Positions 8,970 to 18,461 of a DNA stretch of 64,000 bases are shown here, in pieces (position 1 is the stretch's first letter; each line of letters starts with the position of its first letter). Source of the stretch: JAWKTV01 sp041398905. GTDB taxonomy: Bacteria; Planctomycetota; Planctomycetia; Planctomycetales; Planctomycetaceae. The position numbers were made by a program, and so were the translations under genes. The stretch covers positions 186,001 through 250,000 of the forward strand of contig JAWKTV010000002.1 of NCBI GenBank assembly GCA_041398905.1. Direction: 5' to 3'. The notes beneath the pieces are model-generated. The model ran no database searches, was not told where the DNA came from, and was given only the letters and a program-made list of their open reading frames with translations.

Positions 8970-10623
8970 ATGTCGGCAATAAACCGTTCCGATTCCGAAC
9001 CCGCAGATGTCACAGAGTCTCCCGCACCCTCGCGCCGTTGGCCGCATCTGCTGATCTTCGGCACCATTCTGCTGCTGGCCGTGTTGCAGGGCTGGCTCTG
9101 GGGAATCTGGGACCCCCCCTTCGGCCGGTCGATCCAGAATCTGATCACTTACTCCTCAGCGGCTCCTCGCAGGGTTGCTGCTGGCGATCTGGCTGGCGTT
9201 CTTCGCGCCCCTCGCGAAGGTCGTGAGGTTCACCGCGCTCGCGTTCCTGCTGGCTCCGGTCATCGGTTTCGCGGCGACGGTCCGCAGCGTCGAGTGGACC
9301 GGCGACATGGACTTCGTCGTGAGGTACCGCTGGGAGCTGACCGACGCCGAGCGGCTAGCCGAGTTTCAGCGACAGGGAATCAAGCCGATCACCGCCGACG
9401 CGGCAATCGTGACGCTTGTCGCCCAGCCCGAGGACATGCCGACCTACCGCGGTGCGAATGGCGAAGGCTTCGTCACTGGCCCTGCTCTCTCACAGGACTG
9501 GGAGACGTCCGCGCCTCCCCTGCGGTGGGGACACCCCTGCGGCGGCGGGTACTCGCAGTTCGCCATCGTCGAGCCGTACGCGGTCACCATTGAACAGCGC
9601 GGGAGCAACGAAGCGGTCGTCTGCTACGACTCCCAAACCGGCACCGAGCGGTGGGCCTACGAGTACGCGAACCTGTTTGACGAAGCGATGGGAGGACCGG
9701 GGCCGCGATCGACGCCCGTGATTCACGATGGGGCAGTCTACTCCGTCGGCGCACAGGGACACTTCGTCAAGCTGTCCATCGCGGATGGTCAACCGGTCTG
9801 GCAGGCGGAGCTCCTCAAGGACCGGGGCATTCCCAACACCGAATGGGGTATCACCAGTTCGCCCCTTATCGTCGGCGACCTCGTGATCGTCAATCCCGGT
9901 GGTGCCAGCGGCGACGGACTGGAAGCCTACAACACCGGGTCGGGCCAGGTTGTCTGGTCGCGTCCCGGACTGCAGGAGTACGCAAGCAAGCCCGACGCCA
10001 ACAATCGTGCCGGTTACTCGACACCGATGCTGGCGACGCTGCACGGCGTCGAGCAGATCGTGATGTTCGATGGGACCGGGGTTCGCGGTTATGTGCCGCA
10101 GACTGGCGACCTGTTGTGGGAGGGACGCTTCCGGAACGGCGCGGGTGTGAACGTCGCCCAGCCGCTCATCTTTGATGACGGAAGGGTCTTCGTTTCCTGC
10201 AGTTACGACGTCGGCTCCGCCATGTTTCAGGTCAGCCACGCCGACGACAAATGGCAGGTTGAGAAGCTGTGGGAAAGCCGCGATCTGCGGTCGAAGTTCA
10301 GTTGCTGCATGCTCGTCGACGGCTACATCTACGGCTTCGACGAAGGGATCTTCACCTGCATTGATCCCGAGACGGGCGAACGTCGCTGGAAGAAGGGCCG
10401 TTACGGCCACGGTCAGATGCTCGCCACAAATGGCCAGATCCTCGTACACACCGAAGACGGCCACCTCGTGCTCATCAACCCGAATCCGAAGCAGCTCGAT
10501 GAAGTGACCCGCTTCAAGACGCTCGACGATCCGAAGAACTGGAACCCGCCCGCTCTCGTGCGCGGCCGGCTGTTCGTCCGGAACCATCGCGACATGGCCT
10601 GCTACGATCTGACGCCGCAGTAG
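8970..10623 (+). CDS. Membrane-anchored PQQ-like beta-propeller protein, one frameshift
   Basis: ATG 8970 is preceded by GGGAG and starts a protein with a short polar N-terminus and a first membrane helix (LLIFGTILLLAVLQGWLWG). That frame is lost between about 9142 and 9175 and the next frame carries on with two more hydrophobic helices (LLLAIWLAFFAPL, FTALAFLLAPVIGFAA) and then a beta-propeller with PQQ-like repeats (VVCYDSQTGTERWAYEY, GDLLWEGRF, CIDPETGERRWKKGRYG). About one extra base is enough to join both parts. These proteins act outside the cytoplasmic membrane; the ligand is unknown and the PQQ name reflects only the fold. Confidence 0.85.
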
Positions 10624-10637
10624 CGAGTCGCCGACCG

Positions 10638-11747
10638 CTACTTCAGGCTCAGCTCCGCGAACATCAGGCGGTGGTCCGATGCGTCGCGCGTGCCGATCCG
10701 GCAGTCGTGGACCGCCCACTCCGCGTCGGCGAGGATGTGGTCGATCCGCACCCACGGCGTGTTGGACGGCCAGACACGATTCGTGTTGCACGGCGACGTG
10801 TAGCCGTACCCGTGGCCGGCGAGGTCGAAGCTGTTTTGCAGCCCGGACCAGTTGGCAGCGTAGTGTGTGCTTGTCGAGGGGGTGTTGAAGTCGCCGCAGA
10901 GAATGAGCGGGCGATCGTGGTACGACTCGAGAAACTCGCGAGTTTCGGCCGCTTCCTGCAGCCGCAGTTCCTGATGCCACTCGAACTCGTCGACACCGTC
11001 GCCGGTGATCGGCGATGACACGTTGATCCCCGTCGCGCCGTGTCGAGGCGTCATCAGGTGCACGTTCGCCACCAGCACCAGGCCGTCCGGGGTCTCCACT
11101 TCCAGCAACAGGCAGGACCAGCGGTCGAACGCCTTCGCCCGACAGTGGTCGACCACCCGGACCGGGTAGCGCGACGCGACGAAGAACGGCCCCAGATGCA
11201 CTCGGTCCCAACTGGCGAACTCGGTGTCGAGGTCTTCGCAGCCCCGAGCCGTCTCTTGCAGGACGATGATGTCCGGCTCGAACCTGTTGATCTCGTCGAT
11301 CGCGCGGATCAGACTTGGCTGGCCTTCCTGCAGGTTGCCGGAGATGATCCGCAAGGGAGTGCGGCCGGCGGCGGGAGCCGGTACCGCAGTGCCGATCGGC
11401 AGCGTCAAACCCATGATGGGAACCGCCACGAGCGCGATGCTCATGAGCTGAATCCACGCCAGCTTCGGCCGCGTCAACAGGCTCGCCGCCAGGAGAACGA
11501 TTGCCGGGAACGCCAGCGGCGCGCGCGGCAGATACGTCAGCACGCCCGACAGCCACCACTGCTCGCTGACGAAGCAGATCAGCAGCATCGCCACCACGAC
11601 GAGCGCGAGGTTGATCCAACTGAGCCTCACGAGCCAGCGTTGCCACAGCGCCTCGCCGCCGGTTGGCTGCCGGGCCGGCCAGGCCAGCGGAGGTGCGGTC
11701 TCGTAGGGTCGCGGTTGCGCCCCGTGCCTGGGGGCTACCGTGGACAT
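10638..11747 (-). CDS. Membrane endonuclease/exonuclease/phosphatase-family protein
   Basis: I start it at ATG 11747 (MSTVAPRHGAQ), whose codon overlaps the stop of the upstream gene. Three membrane helices occupy residues ~35-115, followed by a periplasmic EEP domain. The motifs are visible: the metal-binding Glu in IIVLQET, GDFNTPSTS, and the C-terminal SDHRLMFAEL. Family members cleave phosphodiester bonds in DNA, lipids or other substrates; the substrate here is not known. It is the last gene of the exopolysaccharide operon, which suggests a role at the envelope rather than in DNA repair, but that is inference. Confidence 0.85.
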   Translation of the reverse strand: MSTVAPRHGAQPRPYETAPPLAWPARQPTGGEALWQRWLVRLSWINLALVVVAMLLICFVSEQWWLSGVLTYLPRAPLAFPAIVLLAASLLTRPKLAWIQLMSIALVAVPIMGLTLPIGTAVPAPAAGRTPLRIISGNLQEGQPSLIRAIDEINRFEPDIIVLQETARGCEDLDTEFASWDRVHLGPFFVASRYPVRVVDHCRAKAFDRWSCLLLEVETPDGLVLVANVHLMTPRHGATGINVSSPITGDGVDEFEWHQELRLQEAAETREFLESYHDRPLILCGDFNTPSTSTHYAANWSGLQNSFDLAGHGYGYTSPCNTNRVWPSNTPWVRIDHILADAEWAVHDCRIGTRDASDHRLMFAELSLK

Positions 11748-12964
11748 GTCGGCTGTCCCTGCTGGCTCTCCCGCTGGTTGTCCGTCGGGCCGCCCGTAGC
11801 GGTGCCGCTGGAAGTCGTTCCGCCCAGCACGCTGTCGATCGACTGCTGCTGCTCCGCCGCGTGGACGAGCCGCGCCATCTCCCAGGCGGTGACGTAGTGA
11901 TAGCGAACCTGTGGTCGCGCGGTCGCCCAGGCGGCCAGTTCCGCATGGAACCACTGCATCTCCGGCCCCAGCAGCGTGTCGATGTTGCCGTCTTTACAGC
12001 CATGCGTGTGTAGCTTGACGAACCGCCAGTCCGGCTTGCCTTCGACATGCACGCCCGACCGAATCCAGCTCTGCAGCCGGCCGAGCGTACCGGGTCGGCC
12101 GTCATGCAAGTCGGCATTCTCGATGCGCGGGATCACGCCGCACTTCCGTCTCGACCAGTCGAGTGAGAGCGGCCCCTGAATCATCAGCAGGTGATTGGCG
12201 GGCGCGGCCTGCCCGACGCGCGCCCGGAGACCCGTGTCGTGGCTCTTGCGCTGGCCAGGAATGTCTTGGGCGTAGTAGATCGAATTGATGGTCTTGGTCT
12301 GCGTTTGGCTGGGTGCCGAGGGCATCGTGAAGTCAGCGTAGCAGCCGGTCTCCCGCAGGATGCCCAACTCGTGATCAACGCCACACAGCTCGCCATCCGG
12401 CCGCGAGTTGCACAGCGACCAGTTGCCATGAATGAAGCCATAGATCAATTCATTCGTCACTGGATCGCGACGCAGCATCCCATGGCGGTTGTGCAGAGTG
12501 TCCCGGAACTCGCACATTGTCTGTCGGAAATTGTCCGGCGTGTCGTTGTGGTGGTGCAGGTGAATGTCGACGTCGGCGTAGCCGGCGTGAACAAGTGCCG
12601 ACAGCCGATCGAGATACTCGGGACGATACTCGTCGGCGGGATAGAAGCAGGTGTGCTGCGGGGGACGATCGCGGGAGTCGCGAAACTCGCCGAACAGGCG
12701 AGGATACTCGGTAACCCAGCGTTCGACCCGCTGCATCGCCTTGCCGCGGTCCGCATGTTGACACTCCGGTTCGTAGTGGTCGCACACGCAGATGAACAGG
12801 TCGAGCGGAGATTCGCCATCCCACCGGGGCGCGCTGCAAGAATCGAACAGGTACGACCCCAGCCAGTACTGCAGATTCCGTGCACGGATTGCCGCCAGCA
12901 CTCCCGTGGCGGTCGCGACTCCCAGAGATGCCAGGCCGGCACCGATGTATCCCATCGCTGGCAT
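11735..12964 (-). CDS. Conserved exopolysaccharide-cluster protein, possible deacetylase-like fold
   Basis: 409 aa, with a short N-terminal hydrophobic stretch (GYIGAGLASLGVATATGVLAAI) and a soluble body. Conserved-looking elements are FICVCDHYEPE (residue ~55), DVDIHLHHHNDT (~130), FIHGNWSLCNS (~180), GCYADFTMPSAP (~205) and FVKLHTHGCKDGN (~310). The clustered His and Asp residues suggest a metal site like that of NodB-type polysaccharide deacetylases, but I cannot confirm the family. I recognise this protein type from exopolysaccharide gene clusters of other phyla. Its start overlaps the stop of the upstream glycosyltransferase (TAATG). Confidence 0.75.
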   Translation of the reverse strand: MPAMGYIGAGLASLGVATATGVLAAIRARNLQYWLGSYLFDSCSAPRWDGESPLDLFICVCDHYEPECQHADRGKAMQRVERWVTEYPRLFGEFRDSRDRPPQHTCFYPADEYRPEYLDRLSALVHAGYADVDIHLHHHNDTPDNFRQTMCEFRDTLHNRHGMLRRDPVTNELIYGFIHGNWSLCNSRPDGELCGVDHELGILRETGCYADFTMPSAPSQTQTKTINSIYYAQDIPGQRKSHDTGLRARVGQAAPANHLLMIQGPLSLDWSRRKCGVIPRIENADLHDGRPGTLGRLQSWIRSGVHVEGKPDWRFVKLHTHGCKDGNIDTLLGPEMQWFHAELAAWATARPQVRYHYVTAWEMARLVHAAEQQQSIDSVLGGTTSSGTATGGPTDNQRESQQGQPTCPR

Positions 12965-14397
12965 TAGAGTTCCTCCCGTTCCCGACTTGGCTGCCCATCG
13001 CGTGGGCCATCGCCCGGTTCTTGAGATCGGTTCAAAACCGCAGCGGGCTGCGATCCAATCAGATCACTGAGCAGCTTCGCCAGCTCGCCAGCCTGTTGTC
13101 TGCGCTCAAAACGGCTGATCTCCCACACCCCGTCATGGCTGTCATGGCCGACACGATGAGCTTCCAGCAGCAGGCCCAGCCGATCGGCGATCTGCGCCGG
13201 CTGACTCGGCTCGCAGACCATGCTTCCCGGCAGCGACTCCACCAGCGCCGTCAGGTCACCACGCGGAGCCACGGTGAAAATCGGCCGTTTGGCAGCCATG
13301 TACTCGAAGGTCTTCGCATTGATGATCCGCTGCGTATCCGGCAGATCGGCGTTGATCAGCAACAGGCCGTCCGCCGAACGCATCAGATTGCAGGCTTCCT
13401 GATGCGACACGAACGGCAACCGCACAACCCTGCACGGCAGGCCATCCAGCCTGTCCAGCTCCGCTTCCTGCGGGCCAGTGCGCCGGCCGGCGAACACAAG
13501 TTCCAGTTCGCTCACCAACTGGGGCGACGTCTGCGCGAGTTGACGCACGCCATCGACAAACGGCCCGATTGGGTTGAGGTTCCACAGCGTGCCAATGAAC
13601 GCCAATCGGAACCGCTCGGTACCGTTTCCGTAGTCGGCCCGCACGACGGGAACCGATGCATCACCCGGGAAGTCGTCCGGGTCGAAGCCGTTGTAGATGT
13701 ACGTGGCACGTGCGGCGGCACCCGCGTCGAGCGCGACGCGCTCGAGCTCGGCGGCGCTGGACGGTGTCGTCGCCAGCAGCACCTGCGCGGCCCGCACCGC
13801 GCGGCGCTGCATCAACTGTTGCACCTGCTGAGCCAGCCGGCCCTGCTGCTTGTTCTCCCAATAGGCGTTGCTGATCCCCCATTCGTCCCGGTAATCGAGC
13901 ACCAGCGGCAGCTTGCTCTTGCGCGCGAGCTTCGCACCCAGCAGCAACGACGAGAACGGCGGGCCGGTTGCGATGATCGCGTGATGCGGAATCTCCGCCA
14001 GCAGACGCCGTCCCTCCTTCAAAGCCGCTGGTCGCCACAGAATCTGCGGGTCCGGCTGCAGCAACGTGTTCCCGACCTTACGAAGCGCCCCTTTCAGCCA
14101 GCCCTTGAAACTTCCGCCCCCGCCCTGGCTGGCGTTGCTCGCCGACACCGCCTGCTTCATCGCATAGCCCGGCTCGAGCGTGCGGGCGCGACGAATGATC
14201 GTCGCGGGGTGGATGTCCCGATGCAGACTTTCGTCGAGCATTGGCACCGAAGGGTTCTCGACAGTCAGCACGCTGCAGTCCCAGCCGAACTGCGGCAGGA
14301 ACTTCACGAACTTCGTCACACGCTGCACTCCGACCCCGCCCGCCGGTGGAAAGGCGTAAGAGACGAACAGGACGCGAGGTCGACGCGGAGCGGACAT
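12964..14397 (-). CDS. Glycosyltransferase family 4
   Basis: The protein begins PRVLFVSYAFPPAGGVGVQRVTKFVKFL, the N-terminal GT4 pattern. The middle part holds the acceptor-side domain, and the C-terminal Rossmann domain contains RLAFIGTLWNLNPIGPFVDGV and a sugar-nucleotide-binding region around YMAAKRPIFTVAPRGDLTALVES. At 477 aa it is normal for GT4. Donor and acceptor cannot be told. It is part of the leftward exopolysaccharide operon, and its stop codon overlaps the next start. Confidence 0.88.
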   Translation of the reverse strand: MSAPRRPRVLFVSYAFPPAGGVGVQRVTKFVKFLPQFGWDCSVLTVENPSVPMLDESLHRDIHPATIIRRARTLEPGYAMKQAVSASNASQGGGGSFKGWLKGALRKVGNTLLQPDPQILWRPAALKEGRRLLAEIPHHAIIATGPPFSSLLLGAKLARKSKLPLVLDYRDEWGISNAYWENKQQGRLAQQVQQLMQRRAVRAAQVLLATTPSSAAELERVALDAGAAARATYIYNGFDPDDFPGDASVPVVRADYGNGTERFRLAFIGTLWNLNPIGPFVDGVRQLAQTSPQLVSELELVFAGRRTGPQEAELDRLDGLPCRVVRLPFVSHQEACNLMRSADGLLLINADLPDTQRIINAKTFEYMAAKRPIFTVAPRGDLTALVESLPGSMVCEPSQPAQIADRLGLLLEAHRVGHDSHDGVWEISRFERRQQAGELAKLLSDLIGSQPAAVLNRSQEPGDGPRDGQPSREREEL

Positions 14398-14491
14398 TGG
14401 CGGTGGTTTGTGGGATGTTCGGAGCGTCGATGTCGTCGGACGCGAGTGACTGAATGTATGGAAGGAGGCTGAGTCGCCCGTGTGGCTCGGT

Positions 14492-15805
14492 CTAGCGGGT
14501 ATGGTTGATCAAGGTGTTCATCTGACTCAGGAGATCTGGTTCGACGGTGCTGGTCGCCAGTCGTGCCGGCTCAGCCTCGGGCGATTTGAATGTCGACTGT
14601 GGCAGCCAAGGCTGGGAGGCTGCCGGCGAACGGCGGCGTGACGCTCGACAGTCTTCCAGCAGCGAGGCCATTTGCACGGCGCAGTCTCGCCAGGTGCGCG
14701 ACCGGTGAGCCTCGGCGGCCTGACGATACTCCGGCGAGATGATGTCGCGCATCGCCTTGGCGAACGCCCGCGTATCATCGCTGGCGACGAGGAGCGAGCA
14801 GGACGCGGAAGCGATCTCGCGAATGCTCCCGACGTCGGTGGATACGAATGGCGTCCCGCAGGCGAGTGATTCCCGCAGCACGTTCGGCAAACCCTCGGAC
14901 TCGCTGCTGAGCAGCGTCGCGTCGGCCGCGCGATACCAGTCCGCCAGTTGATCGGGAGGAGTCGGTCCGGCGAACGTCACCACGGCGCCGAGTCCCAGAT
15001 TCGCCACCTGCTGTTCAAGTCGCGTCCGCTCGGGGCCATCTCCAACGAGATACAGTCGGAAGCGGTTGCCCTCCCCGTGGAGCAGGCCCGCCGCATCAAG
15101 GAGCCGGTCGACCCGTTTGACGCCGGCCAGCCGGCCCACCCAGACGTAGAGCGTCTGCGACTCTGGCAGGCCCAGCCGCCGCCGCGCCTGTGACCGTTCA
15201 CCGATCGAGAATGTGGCGGGATCAACGCCCTGGTAGGTGGTATGAACACGCGCGGGGTCCGCACCGAGTTGGATGCATGCTTCTCGCAGACCATCGCTGA
15301 CGGTGAACAGCGCGTCGCTCTCGCGAAGCACACGTTCGATTCGCTCGCGACGCTTCGGGTTCGACTTCGGCAACAGCAGCACGTCGGACCCGCCGATGAT
15401 GCAGGCGGCCGGCACGCCGAGCTGCTTCGCCAGCTCGATGCCGCACTCCCCTTCGGGATGGGCCCAGTAGCTCAGCACCGCGTCAGGACGGCACGTGGCG
15501 ACAATGTTGGCGACGCTCTTCCGCACCGACCTGAGCATCGACTCGCCACTGCGGTGCAGGCCGAACCGCGGGAGATACCAGAAGGTCGGATAGACGGCCT
15601 GTACGTTTTCGGCGACGTTGGACTGGCTGGTCGCGGCGGCGGGCGGTCGTCGTCGCAACTCCGCTGCGCGCTCGGTCCATGGCCGGGGAGCGATTACACG
15701 CACAGTGTGTTCGCGCGACAGTTCTCGACACAGCGCGCGGTTGAACGTCCCCCGCACGGGAGCGTGCGGGCCGGGATAGACCTGGCTCAAGAAGAGGATG
15801 TTCAT
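14492..15805 (-). CDS. Glycosyltransferase family 4
   Basis: The ATG at 15805 starts MNILFLSQVYPGPHAPVRG, the classic GT4 N-terminus; an open frame 45 codons longer exists but runs through an inverted repeat and looks non-coding. The donor-binding domain shows YVWVGRLAGVKRVDRLLDA, VGDGPERTRLEQQV and the E-x7-E region SSESEGLPNVLRESLACGTP. 437 aa. It lies 94 bases after the next upstream gene stop on one side and follows a 209-base gap containing a long inverted repeat on the other. Confidence 0.9.
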   Translation of the reverse strand: MNILFLSQVYPGPHAPVRGTFNRALCRELSREHTVRVIAPRPWTERAAELRRRPPAAATSQSNVAENVQAVYPTFWYLPRFGLHRSGESMLRSVRKSVANIVATCRPDAVLSYWAHPEGECGIELAKQLGVPAACIIGGSDVLLLPKSNPKRRERIERVLRESDALFTVSDGLREACIQLGADPARVHTTYQGVDPATFSIGERSQARRRLGLPESQTLYVWVGRLAGVKRVDRLLDAAGLLHGEGNRFRLYLVGDGPERTRLEQQVANLGLGAVVTFAGPTPPDQLADWYRAADATLLSSESEGLPNVLRESLACGTPFVSTDVGSIREIASASCSLLVASDDTRAFAKAMRDIISPEYRQAAEAHRSRTWRDCAVQMASLLEDCRASRRRSPAASQPWLPQSTFKSPEAEPARLATSTVEPDLLSQMNTLINHTR

Positions 15806-15863
15806 GGTGAGTCGATTTTCGATGCCGGACCGTGGTCGCCGCACGGTGCATCTTGCCGACCAA

Positions 15864-15949
15864 CTCCCCTTGGTGCGTCCCCTGCGGGGTCGTAACATGG
15901 TGAACTTCCCAGGTGTCGTGTGACCCCACAGGGGACGCACGGAGGGGAG
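15864..15949. repeat. Long imperfect inverted repeat between two glycosyltransferase genes
   Basis: Two 28-base arms, 15864-15891 and 15922-15949, are reverse complements with three mismatches; the central 19 bases (15873-15891 against 15922-15940) differ at one position only. The loop is 30 bases. In RNA from the minus strand this would be a very stable hairpin. There is no T-run beside it. Confidence 0.75.
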
Positions 15950-16014
15950 GTGGCGGCTTTTCCGTCAGGCTGGTGGCCTGTCGGGTTGTTGTTTGAACTG
16001 ATGTCGATGATTTC

Positions 16015-17217
16015 TCAGGGAGTCGATTCCGTTCGGGGATGCGAATCGCCAAGCACCTCCGCGTACAAGGCTTCGTAACTGCTGACCATCTTGCGAACGT
16101 TGAAATGCTCTTCGACCCGTTCGCGGCCATTGCGTCCCAGCAGTGGCCATTCGTCGCGGTCACGGAGCATCTCCAGCATGCCGGCTGCGATGGCGTCGGG
16201 GTTGAGTGGCTCCACGAGCCGACCGGTCTCCCCGTCCGCCACGACTTCCGGGTTGCCGCCAACACTGGTGGTGAGCACCGGCAGGCCGACGGCCATCGCT
16301 TCGAGCAACGTCAGCGAGACACCTTCTGACTTGGTGGACGACACGAAGAAGCCCGCGTCGCGCAGCAATTCCGGTACGTCGTTGCGTTCGCCCAGAAACT
16401 CGACATGCCCGCGCAGCGACAGCTCGTCGGTCAGGCGCTCCAGCCTGAGCCGCTCCGGTCCGTCGCCCACAATTCGCAGTCGGAAGTCGGGCACCTGCGT
16501 GATGACTTTCGCGACGCCTCGCAGCAACGTTGGGAAGTCCTTGATTTGCGAGAGCCTCGCGACGCTGATGGCAACCGGCTTGTCGGCCGGACCATGCCAG
16601 GTGAAGCGACTGAGGTCGATGCCGTTCCAGAGATGGATGATCCGCTGCGCCGCGCGGGGATCCTGGCGACGGCAAATCCGCGCCGCATCCTCCGAGACAC
16701 CGACGATGCGCGCCGTCCAGCAGTTCGCCATGCGGAACTGCATGTGCGCCTTCCAGTTGTCACCCGCCCCGCGACCATGCTGGGTGTTGATGACCGCCGG
16801 GATGCCACTGAGCTTGGCGGCGATTGCCCCGTAGAAATGCGGGTACGTGTTGTGCGTGTGAACCAGATCGACGCCGTGCTCACGGTAGAGTTGACTCAGC
16901 CGGCGAATCGCGTTGACCTTCCCCTGCTTCCCGATGTCGAGTGACTCGACATGGAATCCGCGCTCCCGCAGATCGATCGCCGGTAGCCCGAGACCCGCGA
17001 GCGACACGAACATCGGATCGACCTGCTCCGCGTTGCGGAAGCGGCCGAAGTCGACCAGCAGCCGTTCCAGACCGCCCGTCTGCAACGTCATGCTGACGTG
17101 ACACACTTTGCGGGTGCGCACTGGTGACCGCAGCGGCAACGTGTGCGGCGGCGCGGTGTCGGCGGTGCAGATGGTGGTTGTTTCCATTTGGCAACGGGGG
17201 TTATGTGAGTCTGTCAC
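16015..17217 (-). CDS. Glycosyltransferase family 4
   Basis: The GTG at 17217 shares GTGA with the upstream stop; an ATG at 17187 is the alternative start. After about 35 variable residues the GT4 N-domain begins (KVCHVSMTLQTGGLERLLVDFGR). The C-domain shows AISVARLSQIKDFPTLLRG, RIVGDGPERLRLE and SSTKSEGVSLTLLEAMAVGLPVLTTSVGG (given in part), the normal nucleotide-sugar-binding pattern. Fully in frame, 400 aa. Specificity is unknown. Confidence 0.9.
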   Translation of the reverse strand: MTDSHNPRCQMETTTICTADTAPPHTLPLRSPVRTRKVCHVSMTLQTGGLERLLVDFGRFRNAEQVDPMFVSLAGLGLPAIDLRERGFHVESLDIGKQGKVNAIRRLSQLYREHGVDLVHTHNTYPHFYGAIAAKLSGIPAVINTQHGRGAGDNWKAHMQFRMANCWTARIVGVSEDAARICRRQDPRAAQRIIHLWNGIDLSRFTWHGPADKPVAISVARLSQIKDFPTLLRGVAKVITQVPDFRLRIVGDGPERLRLERLTDELSLRGHVEFLGERNDVPELLRDAGFFVSSTKSEGVSLTLLEAMAVGLPVLTTSVGGNPEVVADGETGRLVEPLNPDAIAAGMLEMLRDRDEWPLLGRNGRERVEEHFNVRKMVSSYEALYAEVLGDSHPRTESTP

Positions 17218-18461
17218 GCGTTCTCGTCCGGCAGCGGTGGCGACTGCGGCTTCTCACGGAAGTTCCGCCACCTGCGTTTGAGGCTGCGGAGCGTGTCGAC
17301 GGTGCGGCTTTTGAGGGACGGCCGGCTCCAGGTCGCCCAGACCAACTCCCCCGTGTCGGTCGAAAGATTCGCTTTGTGCCGCTTCTCTCCGACAAGGAAG
17401 TCGTAGGCGTCGTAACCCCGCTGCAGCGCTTCCTCCATGCCGCACACATGCGTCACGATGCCGGGACTGGCGACGGCATTGAAGTCAGCGAAGCCTGACA
17501 GGTAGTCGAGCAACCGGCGGCCATCGACCAGCAGCATCAGGCAGCCGACCGTCTGCTGGGGGTTGCGCACTCGGCACAGCACGATCGAACGTGCCCGCCC
17601 GTTGCTGGCTTCGGAATCGAAGGCGTCGCGCACCAACTGTTCCTGAAAGCCGCGAAAGCGGGGCTGCTTGAACGCTCCGGGCTCTCCGATCGCTTGCCAG
17701 CGAGCCTGGTGCAGTTCGATCAGTTCGTGCAGGATGCTCTGCGCCGTGGCCAGGTCGGTGGCCCACTCGGTGGTCAGCTCGCCATGCTTTCTCAGTAGCC
17801 GCCGCACGTTCTGTCGCGTGCTGCGGCCGAGCGGATCAAGCAACTCCCCGCCAGTCATTCGCGTGGCGGCGAGATTGTAGTAGGGCGATTCGCGGCGGCG
17901 CAGCTCCGCGCCCGGCAAGTCCTGCAGCAGTCGTGCGGCGTCCTCCGCCGTGAATCCATCGAGGCACAACTGCTCCCAGGATTTGTCGCCCAGCAGATGG
18001 GAGAACAACGCGTCTTCAAAACCAGCGCGGTCGGCAGGCAGGCAGAGGACGCGATTGTACTCGGTACAGACGCTCTGTCCGGGACGCTCCCCGGCGGTGC
18101 CCAGATGCCGCGTCTGTACACGGAAGGGCCCATCCTTGTGGCCGACTCCCCGCGTCAACAGCGTGATCCCCACGGTCCGACCGCCTCGCTCGGCGACGAA
18201 GAACTCATGCGGAACTTCATCGCCGTAGTTGGCGAGCCACGCTCGCACCCACGGGACCGAACAGGTGAGCGGCACGGCCGGGCTGGTTGACGCCGAAGTC
18301 GATGAGGACGCGGCCGACCACTGGTGTTCCAATTGCTCCCAGGCTCGCAGAACTTCGGAACGGGCGGATGCCGGGAGCGTGCGGAACGACAGCGTCGGCT
18401 GTTCGCTGCGGGGCAACGGCCGGCTGGTGGTCGGTCGGTCGAGAACTGGCAGCCCGCTCAT
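17214..18461 (-). CDS. FemAB-like / BioF2-like GNAT acyltransferase
   Basis: 415 aa, soluble. The C-terminal half contains the GNAT-like fold used by the Acetyltransf_6 (BioF2-like, FemAB-related) family: LDPLGRSTRQNVRRLLRKHG, followed by VGCLMLLVDGRRLLDYLSG and YDAYDFLVGEKRHKANLS. Such proteins are frequent in exopolysaccharide clusters and may acylate or aminoacylate a sugar. The gene overlaps its neighbours at both ends by four bases (ATGA upstream, GTGA downstream), which fits translational coupling. Confidence 0.82.
   Translation of the reverse strand: MSGLPVLDRPTTSRPLPRSEQPTLSFRTLPASARSEVLRAWEQLEHQWSAASSSTSASTSPAVPLTCSVPWVRAWLANYGDEVPHEFFVAERGGRTVGITLLTRGVGHKDGPFRVQTRHLGTAGERPGQSVCTEYNRVLCLPADRAGFEDALFSHLLGDKSWEQLCLDGFTAEDAARLLQDLPGAELRRRESPYYNLAATRMTGGELLDPLGRSTRQNVRRLLRKHGELTTEWATDLATAQSILHELIELHQARWQAIGEPGAFKQPRFRGFQEQLVRDAFDSEASNGRARSIVLCRVRNPQQTVGCLMLLVDGRRLLDYLSGFADFNAVASPGIVTHVCGMEEALQRGYDAYDFLVGEKRHKANLSTDTGELVWATWSRPSLKSRTVDTLRSLKRRWRNFREKPQSPPLPDENA

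Noticed and set aside
9490..12117. Very long open frame of 875 codons on the minus strand across two genes
   Set aside because: It is the reverse shadow of the beta-propeller gene and the EEP gene. Composition is Arg/Gly/Pro-rich with no motif, as expected in GC-rich DNA.
12880..14472. 530-codon plus-strand frame
   Set aside because: Antisense shadow of the GT4 gene at 12964-14397, with Arg/Gln-rich random composition.
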